From positions 496,001 through 560,000 of the forward strand of contig NZ_SGWI01000001.1 in NCBI RefSeq assembly GCF_004519405.1: DNA of 64,000 bases, read 5' to 3'. This document shows positions 1 through 8,389 of this stretch, one piece after another. The number at the start of each line of letters is the position of its first letter. Within the stretch, counting starts at the first letter, position 1. The position numbers and the translations under genes were made by a program. The notes beneath the pieces are model-generated. The model made no database searches, was not told the DNA's origin, and worked only from the letters and a program-made list of their open reading frames with translations. This DNA comes from Pseudomonas sp. BCA17 (GTDB lineage: Bacteria; Pseudomonadota; Gammaproteobacteria; Pseudomonadales; Pseudomonadaceae).

Positions 1-3000
1 TTGCTCGACGAGATCAGGCCCGCGCTGTTATCCAACTGCCCAGTAGTGTTGACGCTCAGCAACTGGTCGGCACGCAGGGCGCCCGAGCGATTAAGCAACT
101 GCGCCAGGTTCAGGGCCAGCGACTGCCCCTCCACGCCCTGGTTGCTCCCTTGGGTCTGCTGGTTATCCAACTGCCCTGCATCGACCGTCAAGGTGCCCCC
201 GGCACGCAGCAGACCGCCGACGTTATCGAGGCGACCGCTGCCGATGTCCAGCCGCGCGTTACCCAGGCTCTGCAACTGTCCACCGCGATTGCTCAGGCCG
301 CCCGCCGTCAACAGCAGGCTCTTTTCACTGCTGAGTACACCGGCGTCGAGGTTATCGACCTGCGCGGCATGGATCGCCACGTCGCCTTTGCTGCCGATAA
401 AGCCGGCGCTGTTATTCAGGTTGCCGGTGCGCAGCGTGATATCGGCCTGCCCGAGGATGCCATTGGCACTGCCCGAATCGGTGTTGGTCAACGTTTGCCC
501 ATGGGTGTCGAGTGTGATCGCACCGTTACCCTGGATAAGCCCGGCCTGGTTCTTCAGCTCACCACTGCGCAGGTCCACGGTGCCGCTGCCGATGATGGCG
601 CCGCGCTGGTTTGACAGGCCTTGCCCGGCACTGTCGAGCAACAGGGCCGCGCCACTGATCAACCCATCGTCGTTATTCAGGCCCAGGCTGCTAATCGTCA
701 CGCCTTGCTGGGCCTGCACCACACCGCCGATGTTATCAAACGCGCCCTGGCTCACCGTCAGCACCAGCGGCCCGCCGACCGAACCCACGGTGCCCTGCCG
801 GTTACTCAGTGCGTTGGCGCTGACACTGAGTGAACCAATGGCCGCCAGCGTGCCGTGGTCATTGTTCACCTGCGCGCCGGACAGCGTGAGGCTGTCGCCT
901 GCTGTGATTTTGCCTTGCGCGTTGAGCAACTGCCCGGTACTCAACTGTGCGCCCTTGGCGGCGGCCAGGGTGCCTGCACTGTTGTCCAACAGAGTATGCG
1001 CGGTGACCTTGAGGTTACCGGCCACCGCCGCCTGAACCGTGCCGCCTTGATTGAGCAAGCGATCAGCCGTCAGGCTGATATCACTGTCACTGGCCACTGT
1101 GGCGCCGGTGTTGTCCAGCAGGCCCTGGGTGTTGATGCGCAACGTGCCCGCGCCGGTCTGCAGGATGTTGCCCTGGCGGTTGGACAGTTGGTTGGCGTCG
1201 ATTTGAATCTGCCGGGCCACAGTGGTGGCGCCGTCCAGTACCGCGTCGGCGACGGTGACTTGCAGTAGACCATTGCTCTGCAGGCTGCCTTGGCCCCCCG
1301 TGAGCGACTGGCCCTGAAGGGTCAAGGTGCCCGCTCCGGCGTGTTCGATCCGGCCCTTGGCATTGGACAGGGCCGCACCCGACAGGCTCACGTCGGTCGC
1401 GTTACTGGCAATGCGCCCGTCGGCATTATCGAGGCTGCCGGTTACGTCGATCACGGTGGTGCCCTTGCCCACCTGTACGATTTCACCTTGATGGTTGGAC
1501 AGGCTGCCGGCCGCCAGTTGAATGCCTTCAGCATTGACCTTGGCGTTGTCGGTGGTCAGCGCCTGCTGTACCGACGTGTTCAACGTTGCCGTGGCATCCA
1601 ATGCCGCACCGCTCAAGTCAGCGCCACCCGCGCGGGCAGTGAGCGTGACATTGCGCCCGGCGGTCTCACTCGCCTTGAGCTCGAGGCTCGCCGCGTCCAG
1701 GCGCAGATCGCCAGCGGCAATGGCCGAACCTTGATGCTTGAGGGTCTGGCTGGCACTGACGTGCAGCGCACCATTGCCGCTGACCTTGCCGTCGGCCGCC
1801 ACGCCGGCCCCCAGCACAGATTTGCTGGCGTTGTTAATGGTACGTGCCGTCAGCGCCAAGTCCTGCTGCGCCGCGACTACACCCTGGTTGTTGATATCGC
1901 CACCACTGGTCAACGTCGCAGCGCCCTTGCTGTACAGCGAGCCGCTGTTGTCGATGCCCAACTGGCTGTGCACCTGCAGGTTCTGGCTGCTGCTGATTTG
2001 CCCGCTGTTGCCCAGCCGGCCGTCGGCGCTGATGACCACGTCGCCGGCACTTGAACCGATTTGCCCGGCATTACGCACGCCCAGCCCGGCTTCGGTGCCC
2101 ACCAGCTTGATTTTACCGGCGTACATGCCGCCCAATTGCGCCACATCGATCGCGACCTGGGGCTTGTCGCCGGTACCGTTGATGGCCGTCGCCTGGGTGT
2201 TTTCGGCATTCACCTGATTGGCGCCAGTGGTGACCCGTAGGTCTTTGGCCCAGACCCCGGCGTTAACCTCGACCGACCGTGCGATCACATCGGTAAAGTC
2301 GGTCTGTGAGGCGTCCAGACCCTTGCCGGAGATCACCACCTTGCCGCTTTCGACCCGGTAACCTTGCAGTTGGCCGTCCTGCATTTGCGCAATGCCACTG
2401 GTCAAGGTGGCGCGGTTGGCGTTGATAAAACCACAACCGTCACAGGCGATACCCGACGGGTTGGCGATCACCACCTGGGCACGGTCGCCGGCCACTTCGA
2501 TGTAACCGCGCAGTTGGCTGGGGTTGCTGCTGTTGACCTCATTGAGGATCACCCGCGCCGTGCCGCCGGCCAGGTGTGCATTGCCCTCGATCCAGCCGCC
2601 GAGTTGAGTCTGGGTATTGGTGCGCGCGTTATTGAGGATCGCACCTTGGGCATTGACGTCGAATTGGCTGTAGGTGTTACGCGACACCCCCGCCGCACTC
2701 GGGGCCTGGATGTTGACTTGGGGCACACCATTGGCAGCATTGATGATCACCGGCTGCTGGCCGACGGGGGCGCCACGGTCGGCGACGATGTCGCCCCAGG
2801 CCAGGGGTGAAGCCAGCGTGATCAAGCCCAGTGCCGCCATCAATGCAAACCGCAGGGGGCGCAAGGTCAATTCAGCGCTCAAGACCACTGGGGCAACGGC
2901 TGCGCCACGACCTGAGGCTTTTTTGCTCCCCAACACGTTTTCGGCCACTACCATCAGCAGGCCACGGGCTTTATTGAAAACGATCCTGTGGAGGTTTTTG

Positions 3001-3005
3001 TTCAT
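1..3005 (-). CDS. TpsA/CdiA-type filamentous hemagglutinin exoprotein, C-terminus cut by window edge
   Basis: This is the N-terminal ~1001 codons of a large secreted adhesin or contact-dependent inhibition effector that leaves the cell through the TpsB pore encoded upstream. The start ATG has AGGGA five bases before it. Residues 1-25 (MNKNLHRIVFNKARG...) are the extended signal peptide region of two-partner secretion proteins, followed by a hydrophobic signal ending near SPLAWG. A TPS secretion domain follows, with the NPSGI motif and a CDGCGFIN segment. After it come degenerate beta-helix repeats of the type QLDNSAGLI or LLDNSAGTL, in the same frame at the left edge. I translated the N-terminus and spot-checked the rest; I did not check every codon. 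The toxic or adhesive C-terminus and any immunity gene lie outside the window. It could be a plain hemagglutinin instead of CdiA; the acyltransferase neighbour favours CdiA. Confidence 0.9.
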   Translation of the reverse strand, partial: MNKNLHRIVFNKARGLLMVVAENVLGSKKASGRGAAVAPVVLSAELTLRPLRFALMAALGLITLASPLAWGDIVADRGAPVGQQPVIINAANGVPQVNIQAPSAAGVSRNTYSQFDVNAQGAILNNARTNTQTQLGGWIEGNAHLAGGTARVILNEVNSSNPSQLRGYIEVAGDRAQVVIANPSGIACDGCGFINANRATLTSGIAQMQDGQLQGYRVESGKVVISGKGLDASQTDFTDVIARSVEVNAGVWAKDLRVTTGANQVNAENTQATAINGTGDKPQVAIDVAQLGGMYAGKIKLVGTEAGLGVRNAGQIGSSAGDVVISADGRLGNSGQISSSQNLQVHSQLGIDNSGSLYSKGAATLTSGGDINNQGVVAAQQDLALTARTINNASKSVLGAGVAADGKVSGNGALHVSASQTLKHQGSAIAAGDLRLDAASLELKASETAGRNVTLTARAGGADLSGAALDATATLNTSVQQALTTDNAKVNAEGIQLAAGSLSNHQGEIVQVGKGTTVIDVTGSLDNADGRIASNATDVSLSGAALSNAKGRIEHAGAGTLTLQGQSLTGGQGSLQSNGLLQVTVADAVLDGATTVARQIQIDANQLSNRQGNILQTGAGTLRINTQGLLDNTGATVASDSDISLTADRLLNQGGTVQAAVAGNLKVTAHTLLDNSAGTLAAAKGAQLSTGQLLNAQGKITAGDSLTLSGAQVNNDHGTLAAIGSLSVSANALSNRQGTVGSVGGPLVLTVSQGAFDNIGGVVQAQQGVTISSLGLNNDDGLISGAALLLDSAGQGLSNQRGAIIGSGTVDLRSGELKNQAGLIQGNGAITLDTHGQTLTNTDSGSANGILGQADITLRTGNLNNSAGFIGSKGDVAIHAAQVDNLDAGVLSSEKSLLLTAGGLSNRGGQLQSLGNARLDIGSGRLDNVGGLLRAGGTLTVDAGQLDNQQTQGSNQGVEGQSLALNLAQLLNRSGALRADQLLSVNTTGQLDNSAGLISSS

Positions 3006-3047
3006 GACGATCCCTGTGTCTTGAAATGCGTAAAAACGTGACGAGCA

Positions 3048-3554
3048 CTACGGATGGCGAGCAATCGCTGGAATAGGCGGCGACGTGCGCGCCAGGCCGG
3101 CACCTTGAAAGCGCTTGATTCGCAACCCGCGCTCATCGCCCCGGTGGTAAAGCGCGCTGAAGCGGCTGTCGGCAAATAAATGGCGCTGTACCAAGCGTGC
3201 GAGGCGTGCGCTGTGGCCAAACGGCGCGACCCAGTCCAGGAACCACAAGCGTTCGCCGCTGTTCCAGTCGGGTGCGGGCAGGCTGATGGCCGGGTTTTGC
3301 AGGTAGCGCTGCTCGGCCTCGACGCTGAACCAACACCAGGCGGCGTAAAACACCGGGCGCCCCGATTCGTAGCCGATGATGAACTGGCGGTTGGCAATAG
3401 CTGGCAACAGCAGCGCGTTCAGGGCGTGCAGCGGCACATCGCGATGGCTCGCCGAGTGCATCCACAGCCATACGGCGGCACCCAGCGCCTGGGCCTCGTT
3501 CCATGGCTTTTCGCTGAACGCCGGCGCGATCAGCTCAAGGTTATCGAGTTGCAT
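3048..3554 (-). CDS. HlyC/CyaC-type toxin-activating lysine acyltransferase (CdiC-like)
   Basis: This 168-residue protein matches the RTX-toxin acyltransferase family, which moves a fatty acyl chain from acyl carrier protein to lysines of a protoxin in the cytoplasm. The segment AVWLWMHSASHRDVPL carries the catalytic His (H37). ERLWFLDWVAPFG carries the catalytic Asp (D107). Their spacing of 70 is nearly that of HlyC (H23 and D92). It starts 9 bp after the TpsB stop, with GAGGA six bases before the ATG, and 42 bp before the exoprotein gene. The gene order B-C-A is that of acylated (class IV) CDI loci. The inferred substrate is the adjacent exoprotein. No RTX toxin is visible nearby, which supports that reading. 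Confidence 0.88.
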   Translation of the reverse strand: MQLDNLELIAPAFSEKPWNEAQALGAAVWLWMHSASHRDVPLHALNALLLPAIANRQFIIGYESGRPVFYAAWCWFSVEAEQRYLQNPAISLPAPDWNSGERLWFLDWVAPFGHSARLARLVQRHLFADSRFSALYHRGDERGLRIKRFQGAGLARTSPPIPAIARHP

Positions 3555-3563
3555 GGCAAATCC

Positions 3564-5342
3564 TCACATCGACCACGTCAGGCTGAAACCTGCCGTGGTA
3601 CTGGCAGTCTCGAAGCCTTTGGGTTTGCTGATCGGTTGACCGACAAACACGTCGTAAGACACTTGCCGGTAGCCACCGCGCAACCCCACCACGTACCCGG
3701 CCAGATGATCACCAATGAGGTATTGGCTTGAAGGCCCGCCCACCTTGCCGTAGTCAACACCCAGGTAGGTTTCCTGCCCGGAGTTGCCCAGCGCCAGGCC
3801 GAGGTCGTTACGCACCAGCCAACCACGGTCGGCCGACAAAATGTTTTCACCGTCAAACCCGCGCACGCTGTAGCGCCCGCCGATCGAGAAACGATCCTGC
3901 GGCACCAACGCCGTGCGGTTCCACTGCGCACGCCAGGCCGCGGTGTAACGCAAGCGCTGCGTGGCAAGGCCAAACGGTACGGAAAATTGCGCGTCGGCGT
4001 TGATGATCTGCGAACGCGAGGTCCCTTCGTCAAACGCCTCCTCAGGCGCAGCGATTGCGTTGCGCGCACCTGTGCCCCGGCGATAGCTGGTGCCCAGATC
4101 GAGCGTGGCGGTACCGATGAACTCCCGATGACTCAGCCCCAGCGCCCAGCCTGCCATGCGTCGGCGCTGAATTTCGATCTCGGTATCGTCGATATAGTTT
4201 TGCGAAGTGCGCGTCCAGCCACTGAGCTTGAGCGTGGTTTTGCGCACGGCATCGCGATACAGCAAGCGAGACGCGCTGATCTCATTGTTTTTGCTTTCTC
4301 CGGTGTACTTGTAAGTCTGGTTGGCCCCAGCGACCGTCTGGTGATAGTCATACTCGTTGGACGTGACGCCAAACAGCCAATAACCGTAGGGGACAGAGTA
4401 GTGCAAGGTATGGCCCTTGGAACCACGATTACCCGCGTCCCCCCCGCCCAAGTCGTGGTTGAAGCTGGCGTAGAACAAATCGTTCAGGCTCAGCAGGTTG
4501 TCCAACGACACCGAAGCCGAACCCAGGTATTTACCTGTGGCGTCGGTTCCCGAATCATCTACCGACACGCTCAAACGCACGGGAAGTGCCTGTTTCCACG
4601 CGATAACCAAGTCACTGTCGCCCGGCTTTGCGCCCATCCCCTGGGCCGCGGCGATTTGGATATCCGCCTCAGCCGTGGGCACGCGTTTGAAGTTTTCCAA
4701 CGCTTGCTCAAGATCACGCAGGTTCAGCAGGTCACCTGTTTTGGCAGGCACCGCGTTCCAGGCATTGGCTCGGGAAGAGGTGCCTTCGGCGAAGCGGATG
4801 GAATGAATGCGCCCCGGAATCAGGGTCAGTTGCAGCACACCGCTGTTTAAATCCTGAGGCGGTGCAAGCACGCGTGTCGTGACAAACCCGCGCTCGATGA
4901 TTGCATTCTGGATTCGCTTCATCGTCAGGTTGATGCCTCGGGCACCCAGACATTGACCGGTGGCCGGATCATTTTTGGGATCGGCGCTGCGCAGTGCCCA
5001 TTGAAAATCTTCAGCCAACTCGCCGTTCAAGACGACCTGACGAATCAGGAAACAGGGTGATTCGCGCTTCTCGAGCAAAACCCCGGCGGAGGATGAGGGC
5101 GGCGCCTCAAGGCGCACATCCGGCGACGGCTCAAGTTGCTCGCGCAACGCTCGCTCGCGGTCCTGCTGCAATAGCAACTGTTGGGCAGGTGCGGGAGGGT
5201 CAGCGGCCTGCACGCCGAAACTGCTGATCAAACCGAACAACAATACGGCCACCAAATGAAGAGACGGTGACAGTTTTCTAACAGGCAAATACAACGTACC
5301 GAAACGGGCCAAGTACTCCGTAGGCCGAAGACATACTTTCAT
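3564..5342 (-). CDS. TpsB-family outer-membrane transporter (FhaC/ShlB/CdiB type)
   Basis: This 592-residue Omp85-superfamily pore exports the linked TpsA protein across the outer membrane. A signal peptide covers roughly residues 1-46, with the hydrophobic stretch LVAVLLFGLISSFGVQA. A polypeptide-transport (POTRA_2) region lies around residues 95-170 (CFLIRQVVLNGE...). The C-terminal part is a 16-stranded-barrel type ShlB domain containing the L6 motif RYSVRGFDGE, and it ends in an aromatic-rich strand (FSLTWSM). Length is normal for the family. It is the first gene of the leftward operon with acyltransferase and exoprotein. AGGGA lies seven bases before the start. The 250-bp gap to the divergent recombinase should hold its promoter. 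Confidence 0.92.
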   Translation of the reverse strand: MKVCLRPTEYLARFGTLYLPVRKLSPSLHLVAVLLFGLISSFGVQAADPPAPAQQLLLQQDRERALREQLEPSPDVRLEAPPSSSAGVLLEKRESPCFLIRQVVLNGELAEDFQWALRSADPKNDPATGQCLGARGINLTMKRIQNAIIERGFVTTRVLAPPQDLNSGVLQLTLIPGRIHSIRFAEGTSSRANAWNAVPAKTGDLLNLRDLEQALENFKRVPTAEADIQIAAAQGMGAKPGDSDLVIAWKQALPVRLSVSVDDSGTDATGKYLGSASVSLDNLLSLNDLFYASFNHDLGGGDAGNRGSKGHTLHYSVPYGYWLFGVTSNEYDYHQTVAGANQTYKYTGESKNNEISASRLLYRDAVRKTTLKLSGWTRTSQNYIDDTEIEIQRRRMAGWALGLSHREFIGTATLDLGTSYRRGTGARNAIAAPEEAFDEGTSRSQIINADAQFSVPFGLATQRLRYTAAWRAQWNRTALVPQDRFSIGGRYSVRGFDGENILSADRGWLVRNDLGLALGNSGQETYLGVDYGKVGGPSSQYLIGDHLAGYVVGLRGGYRQVSYDVFVGQPISKPKGFETASTTAGFSLTWSM

Positions 5343-5593
5343 TTCGCATCCCTGTGAAATCTTCCTGCGGGTGCAGCATGCACCAGAACGGCACGTGATC
5401 TGCGAGAATTGCCTCTGACAGGCAACTCCCCTATGAACAACTGTTGCTCATTAAAGTTCAAGGGCGCGTGAGAACTTTCCTACACTTAATTTCCCCCTGG
5501 CTCCTTAGCCCCCTCTAAGAGACTACTTTTGGCCGGTGAGCGACCGTCGCTCTGACTAGCCATCCTTGTCTTTTCACACGTGGAGGACTTGTC

Positions 5594-6214
5594 ATGAACA
5601 TCATCGCTACCCGCAGCTGTCAGCCCTGGAACAAAGGAAAACTAGTCGGGCAGAAAGCCCCACTCCGACTGAGAGATATCTGGGCCATCCGAGTAAGACT
5701 TCAAATTGCGGAAAGAACCCGAGATCTGGCCCTCTTCGATCTGGCCATCGACAGTAAGCTTCGAGCCTGCGACTTAACCAAGCTCCGCGTGCGCGATGTC
5801 GCCCATGGCGAGCACGTATCATCACGGGCCATGGTTATGCAGCAGAAAACGCAGCGGCCAGTGCAGTTTGAGATCACTGAGCAAACACGGTCAGCTCTCG
5901 TGGCCTGGATACATCAGGCACAACTACGCAGCGCGGACTGCCTTTTTCCTGGCCGGCTGCATACCTCAGACCATCTATCCACTCGTCAATACGCTCGTAT
6001 CGTCAAAGGCTGGGTGAAAGCCGTAGGCCTTGATCCAGCCATGTATGGCACTCACACAATGAGACGTACGAAGGCATCACTAATCTATCGCAGAACGAAT
6101 AACCTACGGGCTGTTCAGTTGCTGCTCGGCCATACGAAGCTGGAGAGCACTGTTCGATATCTGGGGATTGAGGTTGATGACGCACTGGAGATGGCGGAAC
6201 AGACTGAGGTTTGA
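5594..6214 (+). CDS. Short tyrosine recombinase (site-specific integrase)
   Basis: This 206-residue protein is a catalytic-domain-only phage-integrase-family recombinase of FimB/FimE size. The expected active-site residues are visible: R57 in KLRACDL, K85 in MQQKTQRP, H154 and R157 in THTMRRTKA, H180 in LLLGHTKLES and the nucleophile Y189 in VRYLG. It lacks the N-terminal core-binding domain of larger integrases. It is transcribed away from the two-partner secretion operon and stands at the left side of an accessory island. It could mobilise the island or invert a promoter element; no flanking repeats were found that decide this. Start ATG follows GGAGGA by about eight bases. Confidence 0.88.
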   Translation: MNIIATRSCQPWNKGKLVGQKAPLRLRDIWAIRVRLQIAERTRDLALFDLAIDSKLRACDLTKLRVRDVAHGEHVSSRAMVMQQKTQRPVQFEITEQTRSALVAWIHQAQLRSADCLFPGRLHTSDHLSTRQYARIVKGWVKAVGLDPAMYGTHTMRRTKASLIYRRTNNLRAVQLLLGHTKLESTVRYLGIEVDDALEMAEQTEV

Positions 6215-6321
6215 TCATGCATAGCGACGGTCGAAGTCAGGCCGTCGCTAACCAGCCAAAAGCAGCCGTTTGGAATAGACTGCTTCTGACCAATTTGGAC
6301 TTAGTACGCCAATTTGCGCTG

Positions 6322-6675
6322 CTAGGTCCGCAGCCAATAGTAGAGGTCGTACTTCGACTTCATGTGTTGAGGATGCTGGTTGTCGGAGTCGGGATCTGGA
6401 ATGGCGACTCGGCGAGTCCAGAGTGGGAACCACTCACCATCCCGCATATCGCTATCGCTAACCATCCGCACATTCTTCAACATGGTTCGCTCGCAGGCAC
6501 CGAATTGGACGAAATTGACCTGCGCCTCGATCAAACTACATCTATTCGGTCCATCCACCTGGTGAGGGTAATAGAGTTGGAACACGTCATCCTCCCAGAA
6601 GCAAATTGGGCAAATGTCGTATGACCCTGGGTGTTCCTCGAAGACTGCATATCCGCAGCATGGGCAGGTAAACAT
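6322..6675 (-). CDS. CPCC-type cysteine-rich protein
   Basis: This 117-residue protein begins MFTCPCCGYAVFEEHPGSYD and continues ICPICFWEDD. The two CxxC pairs look like a zinc-binding knuckle, as in the Pfam family of cysteine-rich CPCC proteins. The rest is soluble, with many aromatic and charged residues. The family has no established function; members are small standalone proteins that often sit near toxin or mobile genes. It lies between the recombinase and an RlaP-like gene and points the other way from both. It is not part of an obvious operon. Confidence 0.75.
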   Translation of the reverse strand: MFTCPCCGYAVFEEHPGSYDICPICFWEDDVFQLYYPHQVDGPNRCSLIEAQVNFVQFGACERTMLKNVRMVSDSDMRDGEWFPLWTRRVAIPDPDSDNQHPQHMKSKYDLYYWLRT

Positions 6676-6741
6676 CAGTTTTCACTTATGGGTGGCAGTC
6701 TATTCTTGGTCGATTTTAGCCACATGCTGAACGGTTGCAAT

Positions 6742-6790
6742 GGGTCGGTGGCTGCCCTTAATGACAGGCCGCAACCGGCCAGAAGCGGCC
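6742..6790. repeat. Intergenic inverted-repeat element, copy A
   Basis: The sequence begins GGGTCGGTGGCTGCC and ends GGCCGCAACCGGCCAGAAGC, forming an imperfect hairpin with a short loop. Similar elements lie at 8244, 17136 and 19705. This copy sits between the CPCC gene and the RlaP-like gene. Confidence 0.55.
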
Positions 6791-6853
6791 ACTGGACAGT
6801 CCGCCTCCGAATGAGTAGCGTGCAATCGAATATCATCTAGTTAGAGTTAGCTC

Positions 6854-7642
6854 ATGGTTTCTATGGCTGTTCAGGAAGAGGTTCGAAGCCGCCTACGCCG
6901 CGCGGAGGACGAGCATGACGTGAAAATGCTTTTAGCGGTTGAGTCTGGCAGTCGCGCCTGGGGATTTGCCTCTCCCAACAGCGACTACGACGCACGCTTC
7001 ATCTACGTAAATAAACCTGAGTGGTATCTCTCGGTCGGCCTTGAGGAGCAACGCGACGTCATCGAGTATCCGATCATTGACGACATGGACATCAATGGCT
7101 GGGATCTACGAAAAGCGCTTAGGCTATTCTGGAAGTCAAACCCAGGCTTTGTGGAGTGGGTGCAGTCGACCATCATTTACGAACACTCTGGATCCTTTCA
7201 CGAGCGGGCTAAAGAGTTACTACCGCACGTGTATTCGGTAGAGAGTGGCATCTACCATTATCGCAGCATGGCAAAAACCAACTATAGGGGGTATTTGCAG
7301 AGCCCTCAGGTACCGCTGAAAAAATACTTTTACGTGCTGCGCCCCTTGTTATCGGTGCGGTGGCTGGAACAGTTTAATACGCCCGCCCCCATAGAGTTTG
7401 ACAAGCTACGAGGTGTTATCGAAAGAGAGCCCGAGCTTCAGCAAGCTATTGATGACTTACTTGTGATTAAGCGCGCGTCTCCGGAGATGGGCCTATCGCC
7501 CCAGATCATCCCCATCCAGCAATTTATTGAGCGTGAACTGCATCGACTTGAAACCATCAAGCCGATCCGTAGCGAACGCAAAGAAGTTGAGCCATTACTT
7601 TCCGAACTGTTTCGCTCTGTGCTGAAAGAAACTTGGGGGTGA
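6854..7642 (+). CDS. RlaP/YcgL-type nucleotidyltransferase-domain protein
   Basis: This 262-residue protein has a nucleotidyltransferase-fold motif near the N-terminus, GSRAWGFASPNSDYDARFIYV. It has the G-S and D-x-D pattern of polymerase-beta-type enzymes, in the form seen in the RlaP family (named for association with RNA ligases). No RNA ligase gene is nearby, so the role here is unknown. The helical C-terminal half has no further motif I recognise. An alternative start three codons downstream (MAVQEEV) is equally possible, because no strong ribosome binding site precedes either. It is a standalone rightward gene on the accessory island. Confidence 0.75.
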   Translation: MVSMAVQEEVRSRLRRAEDEHDVKMLLAVESGSRAWGFASPNSDYDARFIYVNKPEWYLSVGLEEQRDVIEYPIIDDMDINGWDLRKALRLFWKSNPGFVEWVQSTIIYEHSGSFHERAKELLPHVYSVESGIYHYRSMAKTNYRGYLQSPQVPLKKYFYVLRPLLSVRWLEQFNTPAPIEFDKLRGVIEREPELQQAIDDLLVIKRASPEMGLSPQIIPIQQFIERELHRLETIKPIRSERKEVEPLLSELFRSVLKETWG

Positions 7643-7874
7643 AGGGGTGTGTCGGAACGCTCTGTAGTAGTCAGGCACGTCTGGTTACCTACTCAGACGA
7701 CGATGTCTGCCTTCGTATCATAATGATGTCCATTATGGGTCGTCCTCTGCCCGTCGAGAGACGGACGAAAACGACCCAATATAGCCGGTCGACACTGGCA
7801 GAAGTGGACCAACAGCGAAATTTATCTGCTGTGACACCAATGACGAACTGGTCTGTGAGGTAGGCTGTAAAAAT

Positions 7875-8219
7875 ATGATCACTACAGTGAGCCAAGATGA
7901 TTGCTTAAGCTATTTCGTCGTCGTGCATGGCGTTGACATTGAGACCTACGAACAACTGGCCGTTCACTTCGAATGTCGTCGTGGCGGTATGCGAGTGACG
8001 GACAGAAGCCGGTATATCTCTATCCCGGTCACGATGGCTACCTTAGGGGGCACCCTTGCTTGGGTCAAAACCGAACTCGGCGGGCGGTACTATGAGCTGT
8101 ATTTAATAGTGTGCGTCGCAACCAAATTATCTTGGAGCGAGGTTGTTATAAACTCTGAGATAGCTTTGCTCGCTGGTCAAGCTGGTGCGGCGATTAAGGT
8201 TGCTTTTAAGCGAGCGTGA
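7875..8219 (+). CDS. Hypothetical protein, 114 residues
   Basis: I do not recognise this protein. It is a soluble, mixed-composition sequence with a moderately hydrophobic stretch (YYELYLIVCVATKL) around residues 72-85 and a C-terminus ending VAFKRA. There is no signal peptide and no clear motif. The start lacks a good ribosome binding site (AAAAAT directly upstream). It is followed by a copy of the intergenic hairpin repeat. The 232 bp between it and the RlaP-like gene shows no gene I can support. Coding status is probable, not certain. Confidence 0.45.
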   Translation: MITTVSQDDCLSYFVVVHGVDIETYEQLAVHFECRRGGMRVTDRSRYISIPVTMATLGGTLAWVKTELGGRYYELYLIVCVATKLSWSEVVINSEIALLAGQAGAAIKVAFKRA

Positions 8220-8243
8220 TTTCATTTCTGCAGTATCCACATT

Positions 8244-8292
8244 GGGTCGATTGCAGCCCCTCACGAAAGGCAGCAATCGGCCAAAAGCTGCC
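8244..8292. repeat. Intergenic inverted-repeat element, copy B
   Basis: This copy begins GGGTCGATTGCAGCC and ends GGCAGCAATCGGCCAAAAGC. The two 14-base arms pair with two mismatches around a loop containing CCTCACGAAA. It lies between the 3' ends of the hypothetical gene and the M16 peptidase gene, where it could act as a terminator for either. Confidence 0.6.
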
Positions 8293-8389
8293 GTCGCATG
8301 CCTACGAAACGAGGTGTTCGGTCCACGAACTGCTGGGGGCAGATTGAATACGGCGTTTACATTTAAGGTCACGGGCACGATGTCATAGG

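Noticed and set aside
1..2810. Several long rightward open frames opposite the exoprotein gene
   Set aside because: They are antisense shadows of a GC-rich repetitive gene; the leftward frame has the TPS motifs and continuous beta-helix repeats.
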